Below are positions 14,901 through 29,000 of a stretch of DNA of 64,000 nt, piece after piece (within the stretch, counting starts at the first letter, position 1; each line of letters starts with the position of its first letter). Below the pieces are notes generated by a model. The model was not told the origin of the DNA and did no database searches. It was given only the letters and a program-made list of their open reading frames with translations. The translations under genes were made by a program, and so were the position numbers. The DNA is from Anseranas semipalmata (taxonomy: Eukaryota; Chordata; Aves; Anseriformes; Anseranatidae): positions 27,590 through 91,589 of the forward strand of contig VXAA01004019.1 of assembly GCA_013399115.1 (NCBI GenBank), given 5' to 3'.

Positions 14901-15089
14901 GACACAGGTCCTCCAAATCAGGGCTGAAAGCGGCTCCAAGGAGCATTTGGATACGAACTTTCAATGCCCAGTGTTTCAAATTCAGCACATAGCCAGTTTT
15001 TAATCCTTCCTCTGTCCTTTTGGCTCTCGAATGCTTTTAAGACTTCCTAGTCATATTTTCCCTCCTTAATCTGTTTTTGTCTTCCCTGT
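11950..15089. other. Non-coding DNA left of the CpG island
   Basis: No gene recognised. Contains a TTG/AAAC simple-repeat pair at 13,498-13,546 and a short TA-rich tract near 14,680-14,700. Confidence 0.5.
13498..13546. repeat. Simple repeat: TTG tract followed by AAAC tract
   Basis: TTGTTGTTGTTG followed within a few bases by four AAAC units. The two tracts are roughly complementary and could fold into a weak hairpin. Confidence 0.85.
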
Positions 15090-16310
15090 AGTATCCCCTG
15101 CACCGCGTAGCTAAAAGCACACGGGGACAACCGGCTAATCACTAATACTAGGGAAGAACCAAGACGACTCAGGCCCGAGTGCCGCCAGGAGAATAAAACG
15201 GACCAAGCGAGAAGCCGAAGCCCCCCGCTCGCTCCTCCAGGCGGGCCGCTGCCCATGACCGCCCCCGCACACGCAAGCCCCACGCAGGACGAGGCGGCTC
15301 CGCAGCCCGGCCGTCCCGTCCCGCGGCGCTGGTGGTGCTGAACGCGGGCAGCCGCCTTCTGCCCCCGGACCGGCGGGGGACGGCTCCCCGGGCGGCTCCG
15401 CAGCCCCCACCCCCGGCTGGGACAANNNNNNNNNNNNNNNNNNNNNNNNNNNNNNNNNNNNNNNNNNNNNNNNNNNNNNNNNNNNNNNNNNNNNNNNNNN
15501 NNNNNNNNNNNNNNNNNNNNNNNNNNNNNNNNNNNNNNNNNNNNNNNNNNNNNNNNNNNNNNNNNNNNNNNNNNNNNNNNNNNNNNNNNNNNNNNNNNNN
15601 NNNNNNNNNNNNNNNNNNNNNNNNNNNNNNNNNNNNNNNNNNNNNNNNNNNNNNNNNNNNNNNNNNNNNNNNNNNNNNNNNNNNNNNNNNNNNNNNNNNN
15701 NNNNNNNNNNNNNNNNNNNNNNNNNNNNNNNNNNNNNNNNNNNNNNNNNNNNNNNNNNNNNNNNNNNNNNNNNNNNNNNNNNNNNNNNNNNNNNNNNNNN
15801 NNNNNNNNNNNNNNNNNNNNNNNNNNNNNNNNNNNNNNNNNNNNNNNNNNNNNNNNNNNNNNNNNNNNNNNNNNNNNNNNNNNNNNNNNNNNNNNNNNNN
15901 NNNNNNNNNNNNNCCTCCCTGCGGCCGCGGCCACGCGTGGCGCCCGCCCGCGCCCGCGCCAGCGAAGCTGCGTGGGTGTGGGGGTGTCGGGGGTGGGCGC
16001 GCGCGGCGCTGGGGTGAGGTGAGGTGCCGTCACAGCTCGCCGTGACATCATGCTGCTCCAAAATAGAGGCCGGGGGAGGGCGCCGCGCCGTGTTTACGAG
16101 GCAGCGCGGGGAAAGTTTCCGCGGGGCCGTGGCGGCCCGGCCGGGTGGGGCGAGCCGCTGCCCCTGCTCGGTGGAGGTGGCGGCAGGCGGCCTCCCTGCC
16201 CTCCCGGCGGCCGTTTCGCCTCCCCTGAGGCAGCTGCGGGTCAGCTGGCCCGCGGGCAGGCCGTGCTCCGGGGTGCAGCAGCGTTGGGGCGGCACCGCCT
16301 ATGTACCTTC
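15090..16310. promoter_or_regulatory. CpG island, presumed ENPP1 promoter/first-exon region
   Basis: An abrupt switch from AT-rich DNA to very GC- and CpG-rich sequence on both sides of a 488-N gap. It contains GC-box-like CGCCCGCCC runs right of the gap and a near-CRE TGACATCA at 16,043-16,050. In human, ENPP1 follows ENPP3 in the same orientation, so a leftward ENPP1 promoter is expected here. No membrane-anchor or somatomedin-B exon is visible in the flanking bases, so exon 1 may lie in the gap. The gene assignment and strand are inference. Confidence 0.6.
15426..15913. other. Assembly gap (488 N) inside the CpG island
   Basis: An unbroken run of N. Flanks are extremely GC-rich, a common cause of sequencing dropout in bird genomes. 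Open frames that cross it are artefacts of translating N. Confidence 1.
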
Positions 16311-16633
16311 CTGCTGGGTACCTCCTACAGAACCTCATCCATGGTTTTGCCTCCCTTCCTATTCTCACCAAATTCAACCTACTGTTCGATACGGGAGGGG
16401 TGTGCTGATAGCTTCTTTTAATGACCCTACTCGCCAGTTTGTTCCAGGTTTATTGGTTTGGCTGTTATCGTCAGTTACGCATGGTCTATGAGCCTACCAG
16501 ACGCCTGCAAGCTCCAGGGAGCTTTGTTCTTCAATTTCGCTAAGAACATTGTTCTTCATTTCCATAAGAGATGTAGAAGTGTTCGGTAACATCAACAGTT
16601 GCAAAGACTGCTGGTGGTTAAAATCGCTATAAA

Positions 16634-17314
16634 TTAGCAGCCTGGCAGAAGAGGACCTGGGGACTGTGGTGGACACCAAGTTGAACATGAGCCAGCAGCA
16701 GTGTGCCCTTGCTGCAAAGAAGGCCAAGGGTGTCCTGGGCTGCGTTAGGCAAAGTATTGCCAGCAGGTGGAGGAAGGAGATCCCTCCCCTCTACCCAGCA
16801 CTGGTGAGGCCACATCAGTGGGTCCAGTGCTGGGCTCCCCTATACAAGAGAGACATGGACATACTGGAGAGAGTCCAGTGAAGGGCCATGAAGATGATGA
16901 AGGCACTGGAGCACCTCTCCTATGAGGAAAGGCCGAGAGAGCTGGGATTTTTTAGCCCAGAGAAGAGGAGGCTCAGGGGGGATCTCACCATGTATATGAA
17001 TATCTGAAGGGAGGGTGCAATGGAGACAGAGCCAGGCTCTTTTCAGTGGTGCCCACTGACAGGATAAGAGGCGATGGGCACAAACTGGAACGCAGGAGGT
17101 TAAGTCTGAACACCAGGAGGCACTTCTTTACTGTGCGGGTGATGGAGCACTGGCACAGGTTGCCCAGAGATGCTGAGGAGTCTCCCTCCCTGGAGATCTT
17201 CAAAAGCATCTGGGCATGGTGCTGGGCAACCTGCTGTGGGTGTCCCTGCTTGGGCAGGGGGGTTGGACCAGATGGCTTCCAGAGGTCCCTTCCAACATCA
17301 ACCATCCTGTGAAA
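16634..17314 (+). mobile_element. CR1 LINE fragment, about 680 bp
   Basis: Plus-strand ORF2 C-terminal remnants include MSQQQCALAAKKAKGVLGCV and a frame-broken ERVQ...[13 protein letters not shown], then TRRHFFTVRVMEHWHRLPRD, and a 3' UTR ending GTCCCTTCCAACATCAACC. Several stops and frameshifts make it non-functional. It starts about 320 bp right of the CpG island. Confidence 0.93.
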
Positions 17315-20300
17315 TAACTCATTTTCCATTAGTTCTTAATTTTTATGTATAGTTATTTATATTGAAATTAGATTTAGTCTTTCAGTTCAAATGTGATGAT
17401 GGATTTGAAATCCTAGGGCTTGAGGAGTCTATGGTAGATTTATTTTAACAATCAATATGCTCAGAAAAGAGTGGCACTTGCATGGTTTCTGATGAAATCC
17501 GTACTTTCTGAAAAATAGCAACAGTAAGATGAAAACTTCCTTTGGAATTGATTTTGGTCCCTTTCAAAATGTTACTGCCTTGTTTTCTACTTCAGCTGAG
17601 TCTCACAGTCAAACAGCAACTACTATTTTCCAGTTTAAAAAAAAAAAAAAAGTAAAGATTTAGCGGTTATTTAACATTTACAGAATTACTGTTCTGTAGT
17701 GCTACTGCAGCTCCCAGCATGTCGAGGGTTACTGCAGGACTGACTGCACATGCCTGTCATCATCTTCTGAGGCACAGCTCTGATATGCTGTGATTCTGTA
17801 GGTATAGTCTTGAGCATTTCTGCTCCAATGGTTCACTTGATGATGGAGAAAAGGAGAAAGCAACAGGACCTGTGGGCATCAAACTCTTGAGTCTACAGTA
17901 AGGTTCTTCTTCATCCCATTCATGCAGCATTTCAAACAACTGTGCAACTAAGCAACTGACATGTGTTTAAGGATTTTGACATCTGAATGATAAAAAAAAA
18001 ATGTAAATTCAACTGATTGTCTGATAATTTTAAAAGACTCATGAAAACTGATGCAGCAGAACGGTTTTATTCATTGAATGTGGTTTTAATAACTAATGCA
18101 ACAAAAGGCAATGATAACCTCCTTTTTTGTTAAAATGAAAAGATATTGCAATCATATGGTTTTGAGTTAAAATCTTTCTTTCAGTTTCCAAGCACTGTGG
18201 CAGGAAATAACTTTTTTTTTTTCTCAAAAAAAAAAAAAAGATGAAAATTAAAAGCTTTCAGCTGATTTTTTAAAGAATTAAAACTTCATTTTTCATGTTT
18301 TTTTTATACAGAAATGTAGTTTCTTATTAAGAATAAGTCAAATAAAAATCTGCTTTCTTGTACTGTGTAAGCTGTCCACTCAGAAGTTCAAACAGCACAT
18401 GCTGTGTACTGATGATTCAATGGAAATGATATATAATTAGATCACATACAAAAATGTGTCTTTTTTTCCATCTAAAGAAAGGCTATACTGCAGCTGGAGC
18501 TAATTTCTGAGTCATTCATTGAGTAACAATTCATTAACAGCTTCTTTTCTATGTACAAATATTCGTGAAACACCCTCAATTTTACAATTTCTTTCTATGT
18601 CAATACAAACATTTAAGGTGCTTCAGGCTAAGCATGAAAAATAATTAGCCTATGTAGAAAATAAACCCACCAGTGAGAAGAACGTTCATTTCAGCTGACT
18701 GAAATGGTGTCAAGGGTTCTTTACACAAGATTAAGGGAAAACCAAGTAGGATGAAGTTTTGGCATTGATGAAATCACATGAAAATACTTTTCTGTTGAAT
18801 ACTGGGAGAAGAGAATGAACATTTCAAGTGTTAAACCTTCAGAAATCTATAATTACTTCACTTCTTTGGAAGGAGATTGTGAAATATCAGTCAATAAAAT
18901 TTTAATAAATCTCTGACTAAAAACATAATTGTTCAATGAATTAATGGCAATGATTACTAAGATTGCAAAGACAAATTCCAAAGATTTGGCTATGGCTGTT
19001 TCAGCAGAGACTCAGAAAGCTTTAGAAGGAGCCGGGACTTCTGGCAGCACAGCAGTTGGCCCAAGCATTGACTGATTCAAGCTACCTCACCAAATGTAAG
19101 GGGAGAACAGCATTAAAAACGGCCTTGTGTTTGCAGGCCTCATCTACAAAGGGAGTCATCAGAGCTTATCGATTTTAATTTGTCATCCAGCCATGAGCTG
19201 CAGCGGGGAAGACAAACAAACACAAATGATGTAGTGAGAGGGAAAGGCAAACACGAGGAGTTCCCCACACTGCCGCACCTCAGCGCTCGTGACACGTGCT
19301 GCTTGCATTATTTTATCCGGGCGAGGTCCTCGGCGGATGCCTGTTTCTTCAGAAGACTGGAGCAAACACCAAGTACCTGCCGAACCCTAGCCTGATCCCA
19401 GCTTGTGCGTGGGCTGAAGCACAGCCAGGAGCTGCAGCTGAGTGGCAGGGGGAGCACACTGCACCTCACTGCGTGAGTGGGCCATCCCTTGACTCCAGCC
19501 AGGGCACGGAGACCCTCACTGCTCTCTCAGCAGGTGACAAGTCTAGCTTGTGGACACAGGAGTACCACAACGTGAGGTTGCCTGCAATAACCAGCTGCGG
19601 GCTGGCGGGGTCTTGACCCTTACACTGCAGCATGAAGCCCCTGCCAGTGGGTGGTGGTGCTGCTGGCGACTGTTTCTTGTTGCATTGTCTCTAATCCTCA
19701 GCAAACTTTCTGTAGCCATAAAAAGGCCAGAAACTCTAGACTAAAAGCTTGGAGCAGCTTGTTAAAGAACATTACTGCTCAGTGTAATGCTGGACTCTGC
19801 CCCTTACAAGAGCTAACAAAGCCATGTTTCTCAGCTCCCGCTATAAGGACTTCTCTGGCATTCTTGTATAAGAGTTGCATTTAAACTATTCTGAAAATCT
19901 ACAAAGAAATTAATAGTTTTCATAGTCTCTGAGTTATCATTGTTGGAAGTTTTATTTAGTGCTTAAAGTATGTATAAAACTTTTTTAAAAATGAAGAATT
20001 TCCTAATAAAGACAAACAAAACCAGAGGTTTATCTGAAACTGTTTTACCGTGTCTGGCAGTAATGCCTCAGATGAAGTCAGAAATCCCACGGTATTTATG
20101 GACTCATCAAACCACGTGGACTGAACTGTGTTTTTCAGATTTATATCTGTAAAACCAGCATCAAAGGGATGGTACATAGCTGAGCAAAGATCCAAGACAC
20201 AAATGCAAGGTGAAGTTGCAGGACACACATTGCAAGACTCTGAATCTGAACTTTGTATCACGCTGTTTCTTTGGCAGGAAAAAACTTAGAACAATTCAGC

Positions 20301-21549
20301 CTTTTATAACTGCTTGTTTCAGAATCCATTAATTTTGCTCTCCAAAATGTCTCCTTTTTGATAAGAACATTTTTGCAAATAATTGCCTACTTGTTTGGCA
20401 GTTTTACTGGTCTTCAAGAAAAATACAATCTAAGGATAATAAACTGATCACCTAATATTTCCTATAGCATTGGAAAATGTCATAATCCTGCCTGCATTTA
20501 GTCTTAGTTTGCAAATTTAATAACTGTTAATCCAACAGCTGTTAGATTACTGACAACAATACAAGCAAACCACAAAAAGTCTTTATTTTAGCCATTGTAT
20601 TTGCTTTGCAGTGATTGCCTGTCTCTCTAAGCTGTATAAAAATGTCATTATTTTGATTTCAGAAAAAAAATGACTAAAAACCTTTACACTGTAAAATGCT
20701 GACACAGTGACAATGTGTTGGCAATGTTTGGTGCAAAGCACCAGTTATCACCTAAGAAAATACCCATAAGATGTTTGAATACTTTAATGCTACCCAAGCA
20801 AACATTCATTGCAAGACAATTATTCTGTTATTATCAGAGCAATCTCCCTAGGAAGCATGGTTTTAATGTCTAATCTGCCTACCATATCTAAGAGGTCTCC
20901 ACAAGGAAGCCTGTTACCAGGAGGAATACTTTTGTACCTACAATGGAAAAATTGCAGGGAGTTCACAAATCAGAAGGAAAAAAAAATAACAATAGTGTAT
21001 TGGAGTAATCAGTCCAGGGAGTTCTTGAAGACCTGATGGGTTAATTCAGTGCTTGTTCTACTAAAACTGAAAGTAGTGCTTACAAATCTGAGAGGAGTGC
21101 AGAGCTTTCATCACTTGGCAATCGCTCAGAGTAATAATATATGTACCATAACGGCCACTGCTGCTAGCTGCGGATCTAAAGAAGATAAAACATTATTTCA
21201 CAACTTAAATGTTGTGTTACTATTTAAAATAGATAAATAAACAGAAGAAGGACTTGTGTTCTCTTCCACGTTGGTCTGTGCATGATATAGACAAGTTCCA
21301 ATGTACTCTTCTTTCAGTTCCTGCCTTAAAAACCATGTCTTCTAAGACATCTCTTGCAACTTGGTGATGCAGAAGGTAACATATAAAAAGGCCACTGTGA
21401 AATATTGACTAACTATCCTTTGAATAAGTTAAATGTATTCTTAGGGCCCAGCCGCATCACTCAAAATTGCATTGAGAAATCCTGTTACATCTCATTGATT
21501 TTTGACAACTCAAAGTGAACAGCAAGACTCAATGCAAACAGGGATGGGA

Positions 21550-21575
21550 AAAATAAATAAATAAATAAATAAATA
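21550..21575. repeat. (AAAT)n microsatellite
   Basis: Six to seven tandem AAAT units. Confidence 0.95.
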
Positions 21576-22970
21576 GGCTTTCAAAACAGATGCACAACTG
21601 GAGGCATAGATTTGAAAAAACACCTAAGGAAGTTAGGAATGCACATCCTGCATCTCCAGACAGACTTACATTCCTAAATCATGTGGGCATTTTTCAGATC
21701 TGCCTTTATTTCATGCCTAAGAGTACAACAACTGCTGTATTAAGTCAGATTAAGCAGCAGTCAGAAATGTACGTCTGAGAAGATTTTTGAGCCAGAGGGA
21801 AGGTCTCCTGCTGTTTGAGATGATTTTTCATTACATCTAACCATTTTCTGAACACATGCACACATTTAGCATCTACCCTATCCTGCAGTAGAAAGTTTTG
21901 CTGTTTAATTCTTGATATCTGAAGAAAAAAATATTTTTATTTTAGTATTTATCATCATCATGTAAAAATACGTAGGTCAATGTAATTTCAGAAAGTCATG
22001 CTCTGTAGACTAGCATTAACATTCACATGCCGCACGTCTCCTTTTCAGCAGCTACAGGCATTGGCATTCATAACCTTTTTACTGGAAGCAAGTGCATGGA
22101 ATGCCAAGTTTGTATTTCACTGCTGGAACAACATCTATTTCATATGGGCATACTAAAATGTCATCAAAACAAGACTCTGGAAAATATCTTTTGAAAAGTA
22201 CCCAGAACGACGCTCTAAGACAGGCTGCACTGAATTATCACGAAAAAAAATGTTGGTGATTTTCACAATGCAAGCTGTTTCTTCCAGGGTTTAACAGATC
22301 ACAAATGATCCAGGAACTTGGTACACATTTAAGGAAACATCTGGTAGTGTAAAATATGATATTACTCAATAAAAGCCTCATAAACAATGAAAATAGTATA
22401 TGCAAGAATAATGAGAGAAGTACCATTTGTCACTCATTTTCAGAAGGAAAAAATGATGAAAACATAAGGCAGAAGTTTAAAGGTTTGCAAGGATAATTTT
22501 AAGATCAAATGGAAAACTCGAGAGAGAAAACTCAAAGATCTCCAGAAGGGAGGGAGAGGAGCCCCTGGAAGGAAAGAGAGGGGAAGCTGTATCTCTGTTT
22601 CTTAGGGCTGCAGATGTTGTTTCTCATTCATCTGAATTTCAGTGCTGTACATTCAAGTTTAGGAGATGATCTGATTTAATAGAACAAAACACCTAATGAA
22701 AACATTTTGTTGTTGGGATCACATTTCCCTTCTGTAAAAGGACATCCATAAAGCTTCCAAGTAATTTGGCTAGCTGTGGGATTTCTGTGCTTCAGAGCCT
22801 TGACCATCACAGCCTTCACTGAACATCTGGTTTTGCAATCCTTACAAATCTGTGGACAAACACTTTTGAAAGCTTAAACACTGTTTAAAAACAATATTTC
22901 TACATAAATTTTAATCAACCATGAATTTTAGAGCTCTCTAATAATCTCTAAGTAGGCTGACTAGAATCAT

Positions 22971-23030
22971 GTTTTTGTTTTGTTTTGTTTTGTTTTTGTT
23001 TGTTTTGTTTTGTTTTGTTTTGTTTTGTTT
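22971..23030. repeat. (GTTTT)n microsatellite
   Basis: About twelve GTTTT/GTTTTT/GTTT units in 60 bases. Confidence 0.95.
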
Positions 23031-26000
23031 CAGGAAGACTAACTCTTTTCTGATGCAAATAGCTATCTAACATTAGGGTCTTACATGTTGTTAGTGTCAG
23101 GAATAAATGTGTTTCATTATACTGCCACATCAGCCTGAGTTTCTCCCTGCTCACCCATTCTGCTTCTGTGCTTCTTCTGGCTTGATGCACAAGCAGAAGA
23201 ATTCACCAGGCAGAGAAGTCTGTCTGTTGGTAAGAAATGCTCACACTCTTGTCTCCAAAATGAGTCTGGACGTGAGTGGATGTGATCAGTACCTGAGCTC
23301 ACCCCGATCCTCCTAAATATTCAGCTCCACCTTGTCCCCTAGCTAACCCCATACCACTTCCTCTTAGACTCCCACAACAAAAAACTACCAGGGAAATTCC
23401 TGGAGAACATTTAGTATTCTTTTGCACTCCATAGTTTGCCTCCTCTGCATTCATGAAAACACATCTTTAGACATATTTATAAAAAGTTTAACAGGATGCA
23501 CAACATTGCCTCTGGTAAAACTGCTTCACAGTGATAGAATGAGGCTGTTTTCTGGGACATGGCCCAAGCCAGAAGCCCACCAGGAAAGGGAATCTACACA
23601 CGTGTAAAAAATTAAATTTTTTTTTAAATCCTTCAGGATGACTTATCTCAAGGATGCACCAGGTGTTCTGGGGCAGTGCATTGCACCTATCCTTCGTTTT
23701 GAGAACAAGCATGAAGTCTCTAGCAGAGTGCCAATTGCTGAACCCCTACTACTTTATGATCTGGTCTCGACCCAGACATATTCAAAAGATTGCCCAGAGA
23801 TTCACCAGAGTTAGGTGTCAGGAACAATAGCTAATTCAGATTGTGGGGAATGCCAGGAAGAGTATTCTTCCAAGTTTGAATCAAGGTCTATGCAAGGTGC
23901 CTTAGACATGATCTTCAGGAGATGAGAAGATCACAAGAAGATCACATCCAAACTCAATACACTGTCCTACTTTCAGAGCAGAATTTAAGTATGTTTATGT
24001 AGGTCATAATTTTATTGATGTTTACTGGAGTCTGCAGGTGAGGCTAACAGACTCCATCTAGGAAATATGCTAAACCAGTCCCAGATGGACACAAGGCAGA
24101 TTGGTCATTGCTGGCTCCACAATCGGGATAAAGGAGTGGTAAAAACATAAGCCTTCCAGTTCTCCTATCATACCTTCCCATAGCCCTTCAGAGAGGTGGA
24201 ATGCAATACTCCCGAATCTATTCAGGAAGTAGAATAACAAAAAGCAGCTCTTTTACAGGGCAGACACTCCTCTGATGATTTCATGTGCACAGGGGGTATT
24301 TCAGGCAGCGGACTCTCAGCCCATTCACTACTCAATCCACTCTTTATTCCAGCTTAATTTGCCAATGAATCTTCTGAGAAGTAGGGCTTACTTTAAAAAA
24401 CTCCCAAATCATTTATGTCAGTTGTTAACATTTTTTTTTCATATGTCTCTACTAAACAAGTTCTGCAATTCCCTCATATGGGCATGCCATAACCAGATTT
24501 TTTTTTATCTTCAGATGTCAGAGACAGATTTGCTCCTTCCACGCTTGGTTCCCTTGCCTACTCTCATTTGTCCCCAGTTTCTCAGTAATCCATCACTTAC
24601 AAGAAAGTTTGTGTCACTCAGCAAATCTTGCTGAAGCATCACTTGCTGTAGGACACGCAATGCAGTGACTCTGTGTGCAAGTGACACATGCAAGCATTGC
24701 CTTCTCATATGAGCTATTTGTGCTAGGACTAAGAAGCTGGAAAAGAGGAATATATCTCAAAAGGCAGCTGTATGAAATTTATGTGGCAAGGAACTCCTGC
24801 AGAGAGAAGCTTAAAAGCTCACTATTTTTCTATTCATCTTTTTCTAAGAAAATACAAAGGGAAAAATAAACACACTTAGTGTCAGCTCTTGTGTGGATGT
24901 TTCTTTGGACTGTCACCGTTTAAAAACTAATATGTTCAAACAAACCAAACTATGTATTTTAAGGGAGGTTGAATTGACTCAACCAGGATGTCAGTGGTGT
25001 CTAAAAGTCATTTTACCTTCACCGAGAAAGAAACATGATATATTTTTAGTGAATATTTATTTTTGTCTGAGGTTCCTCTTTCACGGAAAGTTCCAAGAGC
25101 TCTGTGTACAAGATACCTTGGACACATAGTTTACAAGTTATTGGTAAATCAGTTTGTCTCAGACTAACCATTTCAGCTTCTGAAGAACAGTTTGTCTTTA
25201 GAAGGTATCTTCCTACAACACTTTCAGGGTGTAACTCACCACTGAGACCTCACACTTAGTCACCCTAGTACTTACACTTATCTTCTAAATTGCAGCATAA
25301 TTTATAGAGAAAGCATCTGAAAACTAGTGAGAGCTGACATTTTGAAGATGGCAAAGTGTTTGTGCTAAGGCACTTCTTTGTTAGTTACCACTTCAAACTT
25401 GTTTAGTGTCAATAATGACGATAGCATTCTGCAGCAACAAGTTTACTCATAGTGATGCCTTGTGACACATGGTTAACCATTAATCTAACAGCTAGACAAA
25501 ATCTTCTTATATTTTGAATTTGAAGTCATGTTTTTAATCTAGCCTGTTTAGAAAAAGGTCCAGAGTTTACTTTTGAATTAGTCTCTATGTAGGAGGGGGA
25601 TAGGGCAAGCAATTCCTTACAATGAAGTAATGTCACTTTAATTGACAGTCAGAAGTCATTGCCCATAGCCTTCTGGATTAGCAATACACCATGCCCCCTG
25701 GGCTTTTGGAAAATGTAAAAACAATTACGAAACAAGAACTTCAGGCATAGCTCCATGTTCTTCTTGGCATTCTTAGAGAACAATGGGAGTGTCTAACAGG
25801 ATTCTGTTGAGAATCTAATCTCCATTTACAGAACCCCATTAATCAGCACAGATGATTTCCCCATTTAGGCAAGTCATAGTTTCTTCTCCTGATGCCTCAC
25901 AGAGACCTTCCCTCCAGCTTTTGACACAGCCCTCTTTAACTAAGTTTCCCCAGTGAGGATCAAAGCCATTGACTAGCACTATGTATAGAACAAGAGCCCC

Positions 26001-29000
26001 AAACTTGTCTCTTTCCAAGACTTGTATCACTCTAACATGAAGAAATCCAACTCAATAACTCTGAGACCATTCAGGAAGACCCATCTGATAAGGAGTTCTA
26101 CTTATAAAGGATCGACACCCAGGGCTCCCACCATGACCTGGTCTCTCACCACAACCACCAGTCCCAGAAATGAACTACCCAGATGGCAATGGATAATAAG
26201 GTATAATGTGAGATGAACCCCAAGCACTGGTGGCCAGTCCCAGCAATGCCAATTGTGCTCTGTTCAGTCTATACTTTGTCAAAATCCACTTATACTTTGT
26301 TCTGTCTGTATTTTGTTTACAAACAAAAACCTACATGTTAGCAAGTATTACTCTTGTTTAGCTTCTCCACTGATTACTGGAAGGTAAATATTAATGGAAT
26401 GGGTTTAGAGGAGGCAAGGAAAACATTACTATTCTCCTTTCTGTATATTAGCTTAAAGTCTCAAAGTACATGCCAGACATATGCCTTTTTAGAAGTTTTC
26501 TGTGAAGAGCAGAGAGAGATAAGTAGGCATTAATTGTACCCTGTGAACTACGTAAATACTGAGTCTTTGCAAGGCTTAAATGAAAAATATTTGGAATAGC
26601 CTTTTTACAAATGCTACAAGGCAGTAAATCTGCTCATTCTTCCCCTTTACAGTATAAAAATTCAAAGCTCCAGCATATAAATTTAGCTCATGCATCAGCT
26701 CCAGCATGTAAATCAATTTACCTCTGATCTTCTTTCTGAGGTTATTTCTCAGTCACTGGTGTTTATCTTATACATTGTGCGTCACCTAGATAATTGAGAG
26801 GTGGACAGAAAGGCAGAATCTGTTATTTTTTCAACTACTGTGGAAGTCTGCAAGCTTTCCAACAGACAGGTCTTGCCACTACCTAGCATCCTGGCATAAT
26901 AGCTGAGTAGTCTGTTGCTAATGAAACAATGCTGATGATGAATAGCGATCAACAGCCACATCCTGCATCCAAAACTATAAAGAGGCAGGGACCCAGCTGT
27001 TACAATAGTCACATAATAGTCTCTTAGTCAACCAGCTCTTACACCTAGATAATTTGATATATTTAATTTCCTTTGGCCTCCTGCATTTCATCTCCATCTT
27101 CTGACTGACTCTGCTCTCGGTGGATATAAATGGTTATGACCTGAAAGGCAGCTTCTCTGCAATGAAAGCTTCTGAGCACATCCAGTAACTACCACCTCCT
27201 CCATCGTGTGTCTGGGCTCTTTTCAGCCAGGCTGCCTTGCCCCAGCCTCTGTATATGTTCCAACTAAAATTCACATATCTTTTTCTTATGAGTTAGGATA
27301 AGATTTTGGCAAAGAAAGTGAGGACAAAAGCATGGGTTCTGGATGAGCTGAAGAGGAGAGTCATGGCAGAAATGCTGTGCTGGAAAGAAATTTCCTGTTC
27401 TTGGGGAATCTGTAGGACTTCAGACATTTTCACATTCTGCACCAGATCATAGCCATCTCTCAAATGGGGAGAGCAGTCAGATGGAAAGACAACAAAGCAG
27501 GTAGCAGCTTGGTTGTTAAGATACTCACTCAAGCCATACAAAATCTAGCATCAAGCTTGTGCTTGCAAGCTGCTCCAGACTATGGATTTAGTCAGCTCAG
27601 CCAGCCATGCAGCAATGTGGCTGTCAGCCAGGACTCAATGAGCTCGGGTTGTTTGTCAGCTCAAGGGGAGTCTGAAAATGAAAAGTCACGGGGACGATAT
27701 GTTGGCACCTAACCTTACTCTCAAAATTGTTTGTCTGACAAGGTTGTGTTGGGATACCACTGAAAGCAGTCAGACTCTGCAAAATGACTTAATTTCAGTG
27801 AACTGACTAATTCAGAACAACAACAACAAAAAGAACTAAGTTTTATTAAGCTTCTTCTGACCAACTCTATCCATGCCTTTTTTCCCTAACTAGTCAAAGG
27901 CAGTCTGTACAGACATTTTCTCTGGCTCAGCACGACGCCTCCTGTCGTCACATTTCAGAGAGGTTCTGTTTGCACATTCTTGCAGATGTTGTGCAAAACA
28001 GTCGCTAAAGTCAATACAGGAAGGAGATATTGATGAGCTGCATTATAGCTCCACCCTTGGAATAAAGGACACCCTCTCCCCCTGTCTCTTCCCCTGTCCC
28101 CCTGCCTTTTCCTTCAGTCATCCACACACATACCTCCCAACCTCACAAACACAGCTGGAAGTAAAGCAAGGAGGGAACAGTTCTCCTGTACAAGTTTTCA
28201 GGAAGATGATTCACGAGCAGTGAAAGCAGAGTGGGAGCTAGGACTGCTGAAAAGGCAGCATGAGCAGTGCTCACAGAAATCCTGGCAATATGGATACATT
28301 GTTTTTAAATTGCGATAAACCCAGATAAGTTTCTCAAGTTCCTGGCCATGAGGACTTTCTGTGTAATCTCCATTAAGTACTCTTGAGCACTGTTTGGTAA
28401 TCAAACGTCTTACATTAACTTTCTACAGTAAAAAATGCCTTTTTACTCATTCAATCATTATTCACTGTGGCAAAGAACACAGATCCAATCTGAGCCATTG
28501 AGGCAGTTCCCTGTTTTCATGGGTAATTCTGTCATTCAAGCTGATTCACAGACTGACCAAGCTCTTTCTTGTTTGTCCCTCACAACTTCCATTGAGTAGC
28601 TGTTCCAGATGCTCACAGGTGAGAACCTGTCTTCTGATTTCCAGCTGGAATCTACTGCTAATAAATTTATATATAATTCTAACTGCCAACATTGCTCTGT
28701 AGCATAGATAGTTCTTTTTTTTTCTTTCTCTGCTCTTCATCACTACTATCACTCCTAGCAATACAGTTGGAAAAAGTGGTTTATATCCTTTCAGGTTCTG
28801 GGTTTCCTCTGCTATAAGAGACAAGCTTTTAAAATCTTTTATTGTTTGAGAATTCGTAAAAGTAGGTAAGAATATAAGGACTTCATTTTCCATATCATAT
28901 CGAGAGCCTTCCTTAGCTCTCACTCCAAACTGAAATCACCTCTTCAGTAACTGGAATTACAATGTTCTCTTGCAGTTTGAAGTCCCCTTCAACTACTAAA

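Noticed and set aside
15047..16295. Long open frames of 237-386 codons across the CpG island
   Set aside because: Most of their length is untranslated N, and the visible ends are GC-driven open sequence without a recognisable domain.
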